Below, piece by piece: positions 9,494-18,400 of a stretch of 26,474 nt of DNA. The stretch is from positions 433,378 through 459,851 of the forward strand of contig NW_004457586.1 in assembly GCF_000313135.1 (NCBI RefSeq). The letters are read 5' to 3'. The notes under the pieces were generated by a model, which had not been told where the DNA came from, did no database searches, and saw only the letters and a list, made by a program, of their open reading frames with translations. The first letter of the stretch is position 1; each line of letters opens with the position of its first letter. Both the position numbers and the translations under genes were made by a program. Source of the DNA: Acanthamoeba castellanii str. Neff (taxonomy: Eukaryota > Discosea > Longamoebia > Acanthamoebidae).

Positions 9494-9815
9494 CTGTCAA
9501 GGCCCGCAAGAGTGAGAGCGTCAACACAACAATACAATCATACAAAGCTCGAGAAGAGGGGTGGGGAGGAGAGCGACGGATAGAGCGAGCGTGAATGGCG
9601 CCCTTTAATTTGTGGTGGAAGTGGAGAGTAATTACAACAGCACACCGCGTGCGAATAAATAAGCGTGGATAGGTGTGGGGGTGGGTGAGTGGAGGAAAGT
9701 TGTGTCCATCTCCATCTCTATCTCTCTATCGAAAGCCGTGTTACGTTCGTCTAGCCGCCTATGAGGATCATAGGGCGGTTCTTATTTTTGGCGATGTCGT
9801 ACATGTCATACATAC
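9494..9815 (-). other. Alternative intron that bypasses the MoaA stop codon
   Basis: The donor G|GTATGT at 9815 lies in the last MoaA exon, inside codons for HHGGMYD. The acceptor TTGACAG ends at 9494. Joining 9816 to 9493 gives one in-frame codon (GCG) and continues into LTHVDAK. The splice removes the MoaA C-terminal Gly-Gly and its stop codon. The resulting fusion CDS is 1707 nt (568 residues). This resembles known splice forms of animal MOCS1. Confidence 0.6.
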
Positions 9816-11107
9816 CCCCGTGGTGTTCCTTCTTTCGCTTGACCGCGGCGTTGATCATGCGCGACAGCTCGGCGTCGGTGGCGTAGCCCACCCGCATGGC
9901 GTCGCGCAGGGAGACCTCCGAGGAGCCGAAGAGGCACACCTTGAGATTGCCGTCGGCGGTGATGCGCAGTCGGTTGCACGAGCCGCAGAAGTGGTCACTC
10001 ATCGACGTGATGAAGCCGACGCTGCCCGCGAAGCCCGGGATCGACCAGGTCTTGGCCGTTTCGTTTGGTGTCGGGTCGGGCAGGCGAAGGAACTCGTTGC
10101 CGAAGTCGCGCTTGATGATCTCGATCATCTCCTTGTAGGAGAGGAACTTCTGGTCGTTCCACCGGTTGCCATCGAACGGCATGTACTCGATGAAGCGCAC
10201 CTGGATCGGCTTGTCCCTCGTCATCTTCACGAAGTCGACGATCTCGTTGTCGTTCACCCCTCGCATCACCACGCAGTTGATCTTGAGCGGGCTGTAGCCG
10301 TAGTCCACCGCCATGTCGATCGCCTCCATCACCTTCTCCCAGCCCTTTCGCCTCGTGATTTGTGTGAACTTTTCGCTGTCGAGCGTGTCCAGGCTGATGT
10401 TCAGCTGGTTCAGGCCCATCTTGTGCAGCTTGGGCAGCTTTCGCGCCAGCGTGATCGCGTTCGTCGTCATCGCCAGCGCCCGCAGCGGCAGAGCGCCGAC
10501 CTCGCTCACGATGTCCTCAAGGTCCTTCCTCACCTGCGTTCACGGCACGAGCGGCAGTGAGAACACGCCACAGCACACCAGAGAAAGAACTGGCTGGGGG
10601 AGACGACGAAAGCCTCACCAGTGGCTCGCCGCCCGTGAAGCGGATCTTATCCACTCCGGCGTCGACGAACAGTCGTGCCACCCGCACGATCTCGTCCTTG
10701 GTGAGTATCTTGTCGTTGGGCTGCAGGTCGATGCCCTCCTCCGGCATGCAGTACACGCACCGGAGGTTGCCTGTGGTGTAACGGTAACAAAGCGTGAGAG
10801 TCACAAAACGCCACAGCGGCAGCAGTGCAGCACACGAGAGGTAACACGGGAGGATGGCAAGTACATCGTTCCGTTAGCGAGATTCGCAGGTAATTGTGGT
10901 GCCGATTGAAGTTATCCGCCAGAATGGAGTCCGCTTGTAGTGCAGTCGCGGGTTGTGTTGTGGCGCTCAGCACGGATGACGGTTCCTGCTTTTGCACACG
11001 AAGCGCGGCAGCCTCCGCTGAAAACAACCGCCGTGCCCCCTGCAGATTTGATCTCGATCAATTGATGAAATCAAATCATCAAATAATGTCACTGGAGGTG
11101 CACGCAT
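9751..11107 (-). CDS. MOCS1A: MoaA / MOCS1A, GTP 3',8-cyclase
   Basis: Radical-SAM enzyme for the first step of Moco biosynthesis, mitochondrial in eukaryotes. Exons 11107-11093 (tentative), 11039-10865, 10770-10619 and 10533-9751; 374 residues, near the usual MOCS1A length. The N-terminal cluster is split by an intron and rejoins as [15 protein letters not shown]. Also visible are [29 protein letters not shown] and the C-terminal cluster [18 protein letters not shown]. The unspliced end is MILIGG, the Gly-Gly tail needed by MoaA. The proposed N-terminus is Arg-rich with RRLFSA, consistent with a mitochondrial presequence. The 15-nt first exon is chosen because its phase fits and no other upstream in-frame ATG was found; it remains uncertain. 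Confidence 0.93.
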
Positions 11108-11375
11108 ACGCGCTCGCTTGCTCGCCTTAGAACTTCCCGCTCTTGATGCAGGCCAGCCCGCTGCCTCGCGTCCCGTTCATCTTGTGATGTGAATCTATCA
11201 AAAAAATAGCAACCGCAATAAATAATCAAATGACATTGTTTTTATCGCCTGAAAGGAATTTCCGACGGCAGCGCAATTTCGCTCTAGAAACCTGCGGGCC
11301 GCGCTCAAAACACACACAGCGATCTTTGTTTGCGGGGTGTTCATCAATCGAGCCAGAGATCGTGCGATTGCACGC
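11108..11375. promoter_or_regulatory. Shared head-to-head promoter region of the two Moco loci
   Basis: 268 nt separate the proposed MoaA start (-) from the MoaD start (+). The right half is AT-rich with A-runs (about 11195-11245), unlike the GC-rich genes around it. A 17-codon minus-strand ORF (11180-11127, MNGTRGSGLACIKSGKF) could be a uORF in the MoaA leader. No named binding site was recognised. Confidence 0.5.
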
Positions 11376-11627
11376 ATGAGAGTGAAGTGCCTTTTCTTCG
11401 CGGCGAGCAGGGACGTCACGGGAGTGCAGGAAAAGGAGCTCACCTACGCTGACGGCACAAAGACCGACGCACTCATCGCGAATCTCATAGAGCAGTTCCC
11501 CGGATTGGGTCCCATCTTCCAGAGCGCGGTGCTGGCAGTCAATCAAGAGTACATCGATCCCGAATCCCCCATCGAGCTCAAGGACGGCGACGAAATCGCT
11601 GTCATTCCACCCATCAGCGGAGGCTAA
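11376..11627 (+). CDS. MOCS2A: MoaD / MOCS2A, molybdopterin synthase small subunit
   Basis: Ubiquitin-like sulfur carrier. Its C-terminal thiocarboxylate donates sulfur to cPMP within molybdopterin synthase. 83 residues from the ATG at 11376, single exon, ending [10 protein letters not shown] with the required Gly-Gly; [11 protein letters not shown] is typical of MoaD. In-frame codons extend upstream, but with no ATG. The start context is weak (C at -3, A at +4). No ATG occurs in any frame between this start and the MoaE ATG at 11635. The 7-nt spacing to MoaE indicates a bicistronic unit. Confidence 0.93.
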   Translation: MRVKCLFFAASRDVTGVQEKELTYADGTKTDALIANLIEQFPGLGPIFQSAVLAVNQEYIDPESPIELKDGDEIAVIPPISGG

Positions 11628-11634
11628 GATTAAG

Positions 11635-12171
11635 ATGCAAGAACAAGCCATCGACCTGGTGGAGGTGACCGAGGCGCCCCTCAGCCTCGACCGACTCGTC
11701 GCCTTCGCAGGGTCGCCCAAAGCGGGTGCCGTCTCCACGTTCTCGGGTACCACGCGCGACAGCTTCCAGGGCAAGAAGGTGGTCCATCTCGAGTACGAGG
11801 CCTACAAGCCGATGGCCGAGAAGGAGCTGCACAAGATCGCCCAGCAGGTGCGGGAGAAGTGGCCCGACGTGCTCAAGGTGGCGCTCGCGCACCGCATCGG
11901 GAAGGTGGACATCGGCGAGGCCAGCGTCATCATCGCCATCTCGTCGCCTCACCGCACGGACTCGCTCGAGGCGGTGCACTTCGCCATCGACGAGATCAAG
12001 GCCACGGTGCCCATCTGGAAGAAGGAGTTCTACGAGGAGGGCGGCGTGTGGAAGGAGAATGTCGAGTGCTGCCACAGCGGACCCCACCGACGAAAGGACC
12101 ACGGTCATGGCCACGGTCACGGCCACCATCACGCCTCTCACTCGCACGCCGACCAGAGCGGGCCTCAGTGA
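11635..12171 (+). CDS. MOCS2B: MoaE / MOCS2B, molybdopterin synthase large subunit with His-rich tail
   Basis: Catalytic subunit that converts cPMP to molybdopterin using sulfur from MoaD. 178 residues, single exon. Motifs: [42 protein letters not shown] (here as two adjoining runs) and the active-site lysine region [14 protein letters not shown]. The body ends near VWKENVECC. After that a ~28-residue tail reads [16 protein letters not shown] and more His/Ser, which is not a normal MoaE feature and could bind metal. The start has A at -3, a better context than MoaD. The gene has no visible promoter of its own, and its 3' end converges on STK19 with a 58-nt spacer. Confidence 0.94.
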   Translation: MQEQAIDLVEVTEAPLSLDRLVAFAGSPKAGAVSTFSGTTRDSFQGKKVVHLEYEAYKPMAEKELHKIAQQVREKWPDVLKVALAHRIGKVDIGEASVIIAISSPHRTDSLEAVHFAIDEIKATVPIWKKEFYEEGGVWKENVECCHSGPHRRKDHGHGHGHGHHHASHSHADQSGPQ

Positions 12172-12193
12172 GTACCTACAGTAAAGCCGTCTA

Positions 12194-12199
12194 TTTATT
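12194..12199 (-). terminator. AATAAA polyadenylation signal for STK19
   Basis: On the minus strand AATAAA lies 30 nt past the STK19 stop, inside the 58-nt convergent spacer. Mature 3' UTRs of STK19 and MoaE must therefore overlap or be extremely short. Confidence 0.5.
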
Positions 12200-12229
12200 C
12201 ACCGCTCCCTTGAGTTCTTACTTCCTCGC

Positions 12230-13519
12230 TCACTTGATGAGACGCACCAACGGGCCTGCAGTGGTAGAAACGCTGTTGTGTGCGTGTGTGGTCGCGCGTG
12301 TGCGTGTTAAGTACGTACCGAGGTGAAGTGAATACGCGGGAGGGGACTGTAAGCACCTTTCCAGCACCCCCTGCCCCACCAGATCTCGAATATGAAACAG
12401 TGGCCCGAGGGAGGAGTAGCGCAGTCTCTTCTTCTCCAAATCCTGTGAGGGCAACAGGGTTTAGGGACTACTCGAACCACTACCGCGCGAGAGGAGATGG
12501 GGAGGGGGGAGCGCGAGTGTACCTCTTGTAGAAGCTCTTTGTGCTTCTGGCGCTTGAGGATGGCGATGACCTCTTGTCGCCCCTTGACGCAGCACTTCAT
12601 GAAGGCACCGATGTTGGGCACTGAGAACCAGAAGCCCTCTCCCTCGACCTCGACTCGCATGTCTCGAATGAGCACGCCGGCGTTGACAAGCACCCTGATT
12701 GAGCGCGTGAGGGTGCAAGTCGTGTGCCAAGCCTGGCCGCGAGCTGGGGTTGCGTACATGATCTGCTCTTCATCAGCTGGCTGGCCTGCAAAAAGGAGTT
12801 CGACGAGACGCTCCTTGGGTATGTATTCGTCGGACTGCGTGGCTGGAAGAACGGTATTTACAAATGTATCTGCACACACGCAGGGTAAGCACGCCAGGAC
12901 CATACCCACCACCGAACGCAGGTGTCCCCACGCACCAAAGATTGGCGAGTCCTCCTTCTGGTTGGCCACAAGCTGCCGTCGCTCTGCGGCGATCTGGGCG
13001 CGATAGTCCTCAACGAACAGAACCGCGAACTCGTTGGTCTTGAGGTGGACCTTGAAGCTTCGTATCTCCCCTTTCCGTTTCAGTTGATCCTGCACCAATG
13101 AGAGGATGAGGCACGACGCGGCTCGTGGGCTGGCCCAGGGCATCAGGGATCGTACCAGTTCTCGGTCGACCTGGGTGCGATCGCTGACGATGGCGTAGAG
13201 CTGGTTCATGAGGATGACAGGGACGGAGACCTTGCTCTTCCTGAATTCAGGGAACTGCGTACGCAGCACCTGAAGCCCCAGCTCCACGTCGGAGGGAAGA
13301 GCTGCAGCAGCAATGCGCAAGAGCCAAGTTGCCACGTGTGTTAGAGTCGCAAAAGGTGGAGTTGGGGTTGATGCTCTTAAGCTGCGTACCATCAAATTGG
13401 TTGGTCACGCTGCCTTCAACTGTGGCAACTTCCGAGCTAGCATGTTGCAGCACTCTACCACGGGCTCGCGGCGAGCGATAGAGGCTAGGCACCACCGGCG
13501 CCTCCCTCTTCCTCTTCAT
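12230..13519 (-). CDS. STK19: STK19 homologue (winged-helix nuclear protein)
   Basis: Despite its name, the STK19 family is now viewed as DNA-binding winged-helix proteins acting in transcription-coupled repair; no kinase motifs are visible. Exons 13519-13390, 13301-13156, 13089-12936, 12869-12758, 12694-12523, 12442-12357 and 12272-12230 sum to 843 nt (280 residues; human STK19 is about 254). Family-like runs are NQLYAIVSDRTQVDRELDQL, AVLFVEDYR, VLVNAGVLIRDMR, FMKCCVKGRQEVIAI, HIRDLVGQGVLE and the end VSTTAGPLVRLIK. The N-terminus MKRKREAP is basic and may be a nuclear signal. Introns 2, 3 and 4 are 66, 66 and 63 nt with no in-frame stop, so unspliced sequence reads through; family alignment says they are introns. 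The gene is divergent from PEX11. Confidence 0.88.
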
Positions 13520-13700
13520 CTCCTCCTTTTTTTGCCCTTGGTTTTCTTTTTCTGTTCTCGATTTTCCTGGATGAGCGCCGGGGAATTGTTTGTTTCCCGC
13601 CGCTTTTCTTTGACTTTAGTCGGGCGACGCGAGCAAGACACACAAGCGACAAGGCTAAATCAGAAGAAAGCGCGGGCGAGAGAGAAGAGAGCACTGAAGA
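13520..13700. promoter_or_regulatory. Divergent promoter region STK19/PEX11
   Basis: 181 nt between the two starts, with a T-rich stretch at about 13525-13565. No specific element was recognised. Confidence 0.45.
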
Positions 13701-14677
13701 ATGCAGGATCCGAACTTCTTGAAGTACATCAACACTACGATTAAGCTGCTGTCGACACACAGCGGAAGGGACAAGGTGGCCAAGACACTCCACTACGCGT
13801 CGCGCATTTGGATATGGCACCTTCAGAACAAGGGCAAGAAGGAGCGAGCCGATCAAATTGAATCCTTCAGGCAAGCGATCGGCAACAGCCGGAGGGTGGG
13901 GCGGTTCTTCTCCCTCCTCAACTCGATCCCCTCAATCTACCAACTGGTATTCCCTGACCCGAGGACGAAGGACCGCGAAAGCGATCTGTTCCGCTTCTTG
14001 CTCGTGGTGGCCAACGTGAGCGACATGCTCTACTACGTGTCCGACAATCTCACCTACGCCGCGAAGTACGGCTTCATCAAGCTCAGCCCAGAGACCAACT
14101 ACTTCTGGTAAATCTTGTGTTCCCGCCTTTGTGCCGCTTGTTTTTGTTTTTGGCGCACGCTTATTGGACATATGGTACAGGGAGGAGCTTGTGGGGTCGT
14201 GGACATGGTTCGTGTCGATGATCGTGTACATTGCCCACGACATCAAGACCTACCTCAAACTACAGTACGTACCTTTGTCTGTCGGAGCCGGCCACGGCGC
14301 AATAAGCGTGTGGTGGGCGAGGTCTTCAGCTTTGACACCCACTGATTCTCGGTCGCGCAGACAACAGCGCCTTCGGTTGGAGCATCAGGTGATGAAGGAC
14401 AGCACGACGGCCAAGGCCTCTGCTTCCGCTCTCGCTGCTACAGATGAGGAGATCTTCAACAACAGGCTAAGCTTGATCAGGAACCTGGCTGATATGCAGC
14501 TCGCAATCTACTTCTGCTTTCCCAACTCCACCTGGTCTTCCCAATGGGTCGGCCTCTTTGGTGTCATCAACGCCGTCACTGGCGGTACGGCACCATCAAC
14601 CTCTCAGTGTTTCCTTCAACTCACTCGTGAAAACTGGTACACTCACGCACCACCATACAGGCTTCCAAATCTGGCGT
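13701..14677 (+). CDS. PEX11: PEX11-family peroxisome proliferation protein (3' end lost in gap)
   Basis: Peroxisomal membrane protein that elongates and helps divide peroxisomes. Exons 13701-14107, 14181-14264, 14361-14584 and 14661-14677, then N. The N-terminal helices contain YINTTIKLLSTHSGRDKVAK and LHYASRIWIWHL, typical of PEX11. Hydrophobic segments are FLLVVANVSDMLYYV, SWTWFVSMIVYIAHDI and WVGLFGVINAVTGG, followed by FQIWR at the gap edge. A hydrophilic Lys/Ala/Ser loop (QVMKDSTTAKASASAL) separates the last two. PEX11 proteins end soon after a final hydrophobic segment, so little is probably missing. The ATG at 13701 is the first in frame. Confidence 0.9.
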
Positions 14678-15450
14678 NNNNNNNNNNNNNNNNNNNNNNN
14701 NNNNNNNNNNNNNNNNNNNNNNNNNNNNNNNNNNNNNNNNNNNNNNNNNNNNNNNNNNNNNNNNNNNNNNNNNNNNNNNNNNNNNNNNNNNNNNNNNNNN
14801 NNNNNNNNNNNNNNNNNNNNNNNNNNNNNNNNNNNNNNNNNNNNNNNNNNNNNNNNNNNNNNNNNNNNNNNNNNNNNNNNNNNNNNNNNNNNNNNNNNNN
14901 NNNNNNNNNNNNNNNNNNNNNNNNNNNNNNNNNNNNNNNNNNNNNNNNNNNNNNNNNNNNNNNNNNNNNNNNNNNNNNNNNNNNNNNNNNNNNNNNNNNN
15001 NNNNNNNNNNNNNNNNNNNNNNNNNNNNNNNNNNNNNNNNNNNNNNNNNNNNNNNNNNNNNNNNNNNNNNNNNNNNNNNNNNNNNNNNNNNNNNNNNNNN
15101 NNNNNNNNNNNNNNNNNNNNNNNNNNNNNNNNNNNNNNNNNNNNNNNNNNNNNNNNNNNNNNNNNNNNNNNNNNNNNNNNNNNNNNNNNNNNNNNNNNNN
15201 NNNNNNNNNNNNNNNNNNNNNNNNNNNNNNNNNNNNNNNNNNNNNNNNNNNNNNNNNNNNNNNNNNNNNNNNNNNNNNNNNNNNNNNNNNNNNNNNNNNN
15301 NNNNNNNNNNNNNNNNNNNNNNNNNNNNNNNNNNNNNNNNNNNNNNNNNNNNNNNNNNNNNNNNNNNNNNNNNNNNNNNNNNNNNNNNNNNNNNNNNNNN
15401 NNNNNNNNNNNNNNNNNNNNNNNNNNNNNNNNNNNNNNNNNNNNNNNNNN
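14678..15450. other. Assembly gap (773 N)
   Basis: A run of N hides the end of PEX11 and the start of the next gene. Apparent ORFs crossing it are artefacts. The true length may differ from the number of N. Confidence 0.99.
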
Positions 15451-18400
15451 ACGGCCAAACAGCTACAGGCGAGCAGTAGCAAACTCAAGCCCCCCACCTC
15501 ACCACCTCAACCTTCTTCCACTACCTCAACTTCCGCCTCCGCGACACCTTCAGTACCGCCATCTTCTACGTCCTCGCAATCCTCCTCATCCTCGACCTCT
15601 CGCGGACCCGCGGCCTTGCTTTCGGCCGCCTTGAGCGGACCAACTGGGGCGAACGGGAGCGGCGGCAGCCCTCTGTTGCGCAACACGACCGTGCCCCAGG
15701 GTGGTGCTGGGATTCGTCTGCACAAGACCCTCTCGTTGGGCGAGAAGAAGCAGGCCGTCGCTCTGCCGGTCGTGTCCATCTCCCTCCCACCCTTCTCCCC
15801 TGCCTCCACCACGCCCACCACCGACCCTCTACGGAGATTTCCACCTCCGCCCACCTCGTCCGCAACCGCCACCACCACCTCCTCCACATCTTCATCTTCA
15901 ACAAACACCACCGCCACCTCGAAAGTCGGCCCGCCTCTCCACGCGAATGATGGCAAGCCACGTCAGCAACAGCCGCCCCAGGCCACCCCAGGTACTACTC
16001 CCCCTTCCCCTCTTCGAAGGCCGCGTCCCTCGAGCCTCGGAACCTGCCTGACAGCGCACCTCGCCTTCGGTCTTAGGCGGACCGCTGGACGACCACGCCG
16101 CCGGCATTAAGGCCAAGGCCAGGAAGCAGCAGCCGAAGGAAGCTCACTCCGTGCAGTCGAAGGAAAGCACCGCGGCGGCTGCGGCGGGAAGAAACTACAT
16201 CATCTTTCCCTCGCTGGCGGAGATGGCCGACACCGAAGCCGGGAAGAAGGCGTCGCTCTCCCTCTCGGACGGCGCACCCTCCGTCCAGTTCAGGCGCCAC
16301 TTTCTCTTCCCCGAGGCCGGTACGCGAACCCCACACCATTACCAAGCTCCACCCGGGTGTTAGGGACGAATCGCCGTTCAGATCGCCACCTCGAAATTTC
16401 GCAGGCTGGTTCCAAATTGGGCGATAAACGAGGAAAGGCTCGTTGCAGTGCAGCTACCTACCTAAATATGGGGATCCATCATCATGATCAAAACGGTGTA
16501 TGGAAAAGGGTGTCGCTGCTCGTAATTGGTATAACCACCCAAATCTTACGTTATCGAGAACGGCCACAACTAGGTGCTGCGCTCTTCTCGAATCTGACCA
16601 CACAGGCGTGTTGGGTCGATGACCGTGAGGGCTCCACCGGACGAGCGCCATCCAAGTTTGCGTGGTACAATGTCTCTCGAACCAGCTCATGCCCCGTTTT
16701 TGCAGATACTCATGCGCTCCTACTCTCTTGTTCTGCGATCATTTGCAGGTTTGGCGACTCCCGATCAGAGCTTTCATCGGGTGGTGTGGTCATCAAGCAC
16801 GAGGAGTGGACGCGGATCCCTCTCCTTAGCGAACTCCGAGACAAACTAGAGACCGAGTTTCATACCACGTTCAACGCTGTTCATTGCTCCTATTTTCGAA
16901 ATGGTACGCGGCTGGCCCTTGCTCTTGGGTGGCCCAACACATAAGTGGTCGCTTATGTCTCGCGTTCCCCCCCCCCTTCTTTTCGCAGGATCAGAGTGTT
17001 CCGGGGGCTGTCCAGATGATCCTCAAAGCCAGAAGACCGACGCCGTGTTCGTTTGTCTGGGGCAGTACGTCGCGCTTCAACTCTCAACCCACAGAGCAAC
17101 TGCCATGGGGCCATTTGCTTATTGCGCGTGCTCCAGGAAGCGCAATCTCCTGCTCTCCCCCAAGGCCAGGCAGGACTGCGGCACGAGTAGCAAGTTGCCG
17201 CATGTCCGCGTCGTGATGGAGGCCAATGCTGCGCTCTTCGTGCACCGAACAGCGCGTTCACTCTACGACTACTCGGTACCGTGCTCCCCGTGGAATTGGT
17301 TGTGTCGCTGCTGTGGTCTTCTGATTTGTGTCCGTGGTTGCCGCTTACTCCAGGTGCCGCAGAGCGAGGAGCTTGTGACAGGCGGGAACATCATGCTATG
17401 CTTCCGCCGGCTCGCCGCCACTCCCAAGAATACCACGCCCACGGTCGCTGGCAGGGACCCACTGCGAAGTAGCCAGTCACGCACGGAAGGAAGTCAGGCC
17501 GGCGACAAGACAAAGACGCCCTCGGGGAAGGGCAACACCGCAGCGCGCAATGCACCGACCAGCGCCAAGAACGTCATCTACATAGACGAGGACGACGAAG
17601 TGTTGGATTCCCAGAGAGGTACGGCCCCGAACTGCTCTCGATGCAGCCACCACCCGGGCTTTCTTCTGATTCGCTGATCTGTCCGCCAGAAGCCTCGACA
17701 TCCGTGAAAACCGATGATCTGCAGGACTACGTGGGGCGCATCTTCTCATCGAGGCACGATCTGTACAGTTTGGGCCTCCACATGACCTACACGACCTCCA
17801 TCTGCGGCAACATGGAAAAGGGTACCGGCTGCTGCTCCTTCGAGAGCTTGATGTCGACTCTGGCTTACGTTGGGTGTGGCCATCAGGAGCCGACTCCATT
17901 CTTCTGTCTGATCCTGCCGCGCCACCGGTCAACGAGCGACTCCTGTACACATGCGTCAACAATTCGCACGAGAACCAGATCGAGAGGGCCGTACTCCAGG
18001 TGCGTGCACGCGGAGGTTCAAAGTTCACCCTCAGTGTACTGACCACCATTACACCAACAAACAGATCAATGTGCTGAATGATATCCCCGTTCGGCTGGTG
18101 CGTGGCTGGCGAGCCGACTATGAGACCAAGAGCAGCCGCTCTAGTGACAAGGACGACGAACGGATGTGGTACCGATACGACGGACTCTACTCGGTGCGCC
18201 ACTACGTCGACGAACCCTCGCGGGACGACGGCCCACCGAGCGGACGCGGCGAAGGGCCGGTCTTCTGTGAGTTCCTGCTGACGCGACTCCCGCTCTACCC
18301 GACTCCGCCGCTGCCACCGATGGCGCCCAAGAGAAGCGAGCCTCCCAAGCCGACCCTGCCATCCATCTCGTCCCTCACCTCCCTGCCCCCGCCGTCGTCG

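Noticed and set aside
11337..11375. MoaD start 13 codons upstream (GTG at 11337)
   Set aside because: It is not an ATG, and [13 protein letters not shown] at 11376 is the normal MoaD N-terminus.
12230..13519. Protein kinase function for STK19
   Set aside because: No glycine loop, catalytic HRD or DFG motif is present; the sequence fits the winged-helix STK19 family.
14131..16110. Single ORF spanning the N-run
   Set aside because: Unknown bases cannot encode stops, so the ORF is an artefact. PEX11 and the next gene are separate on family grounds.
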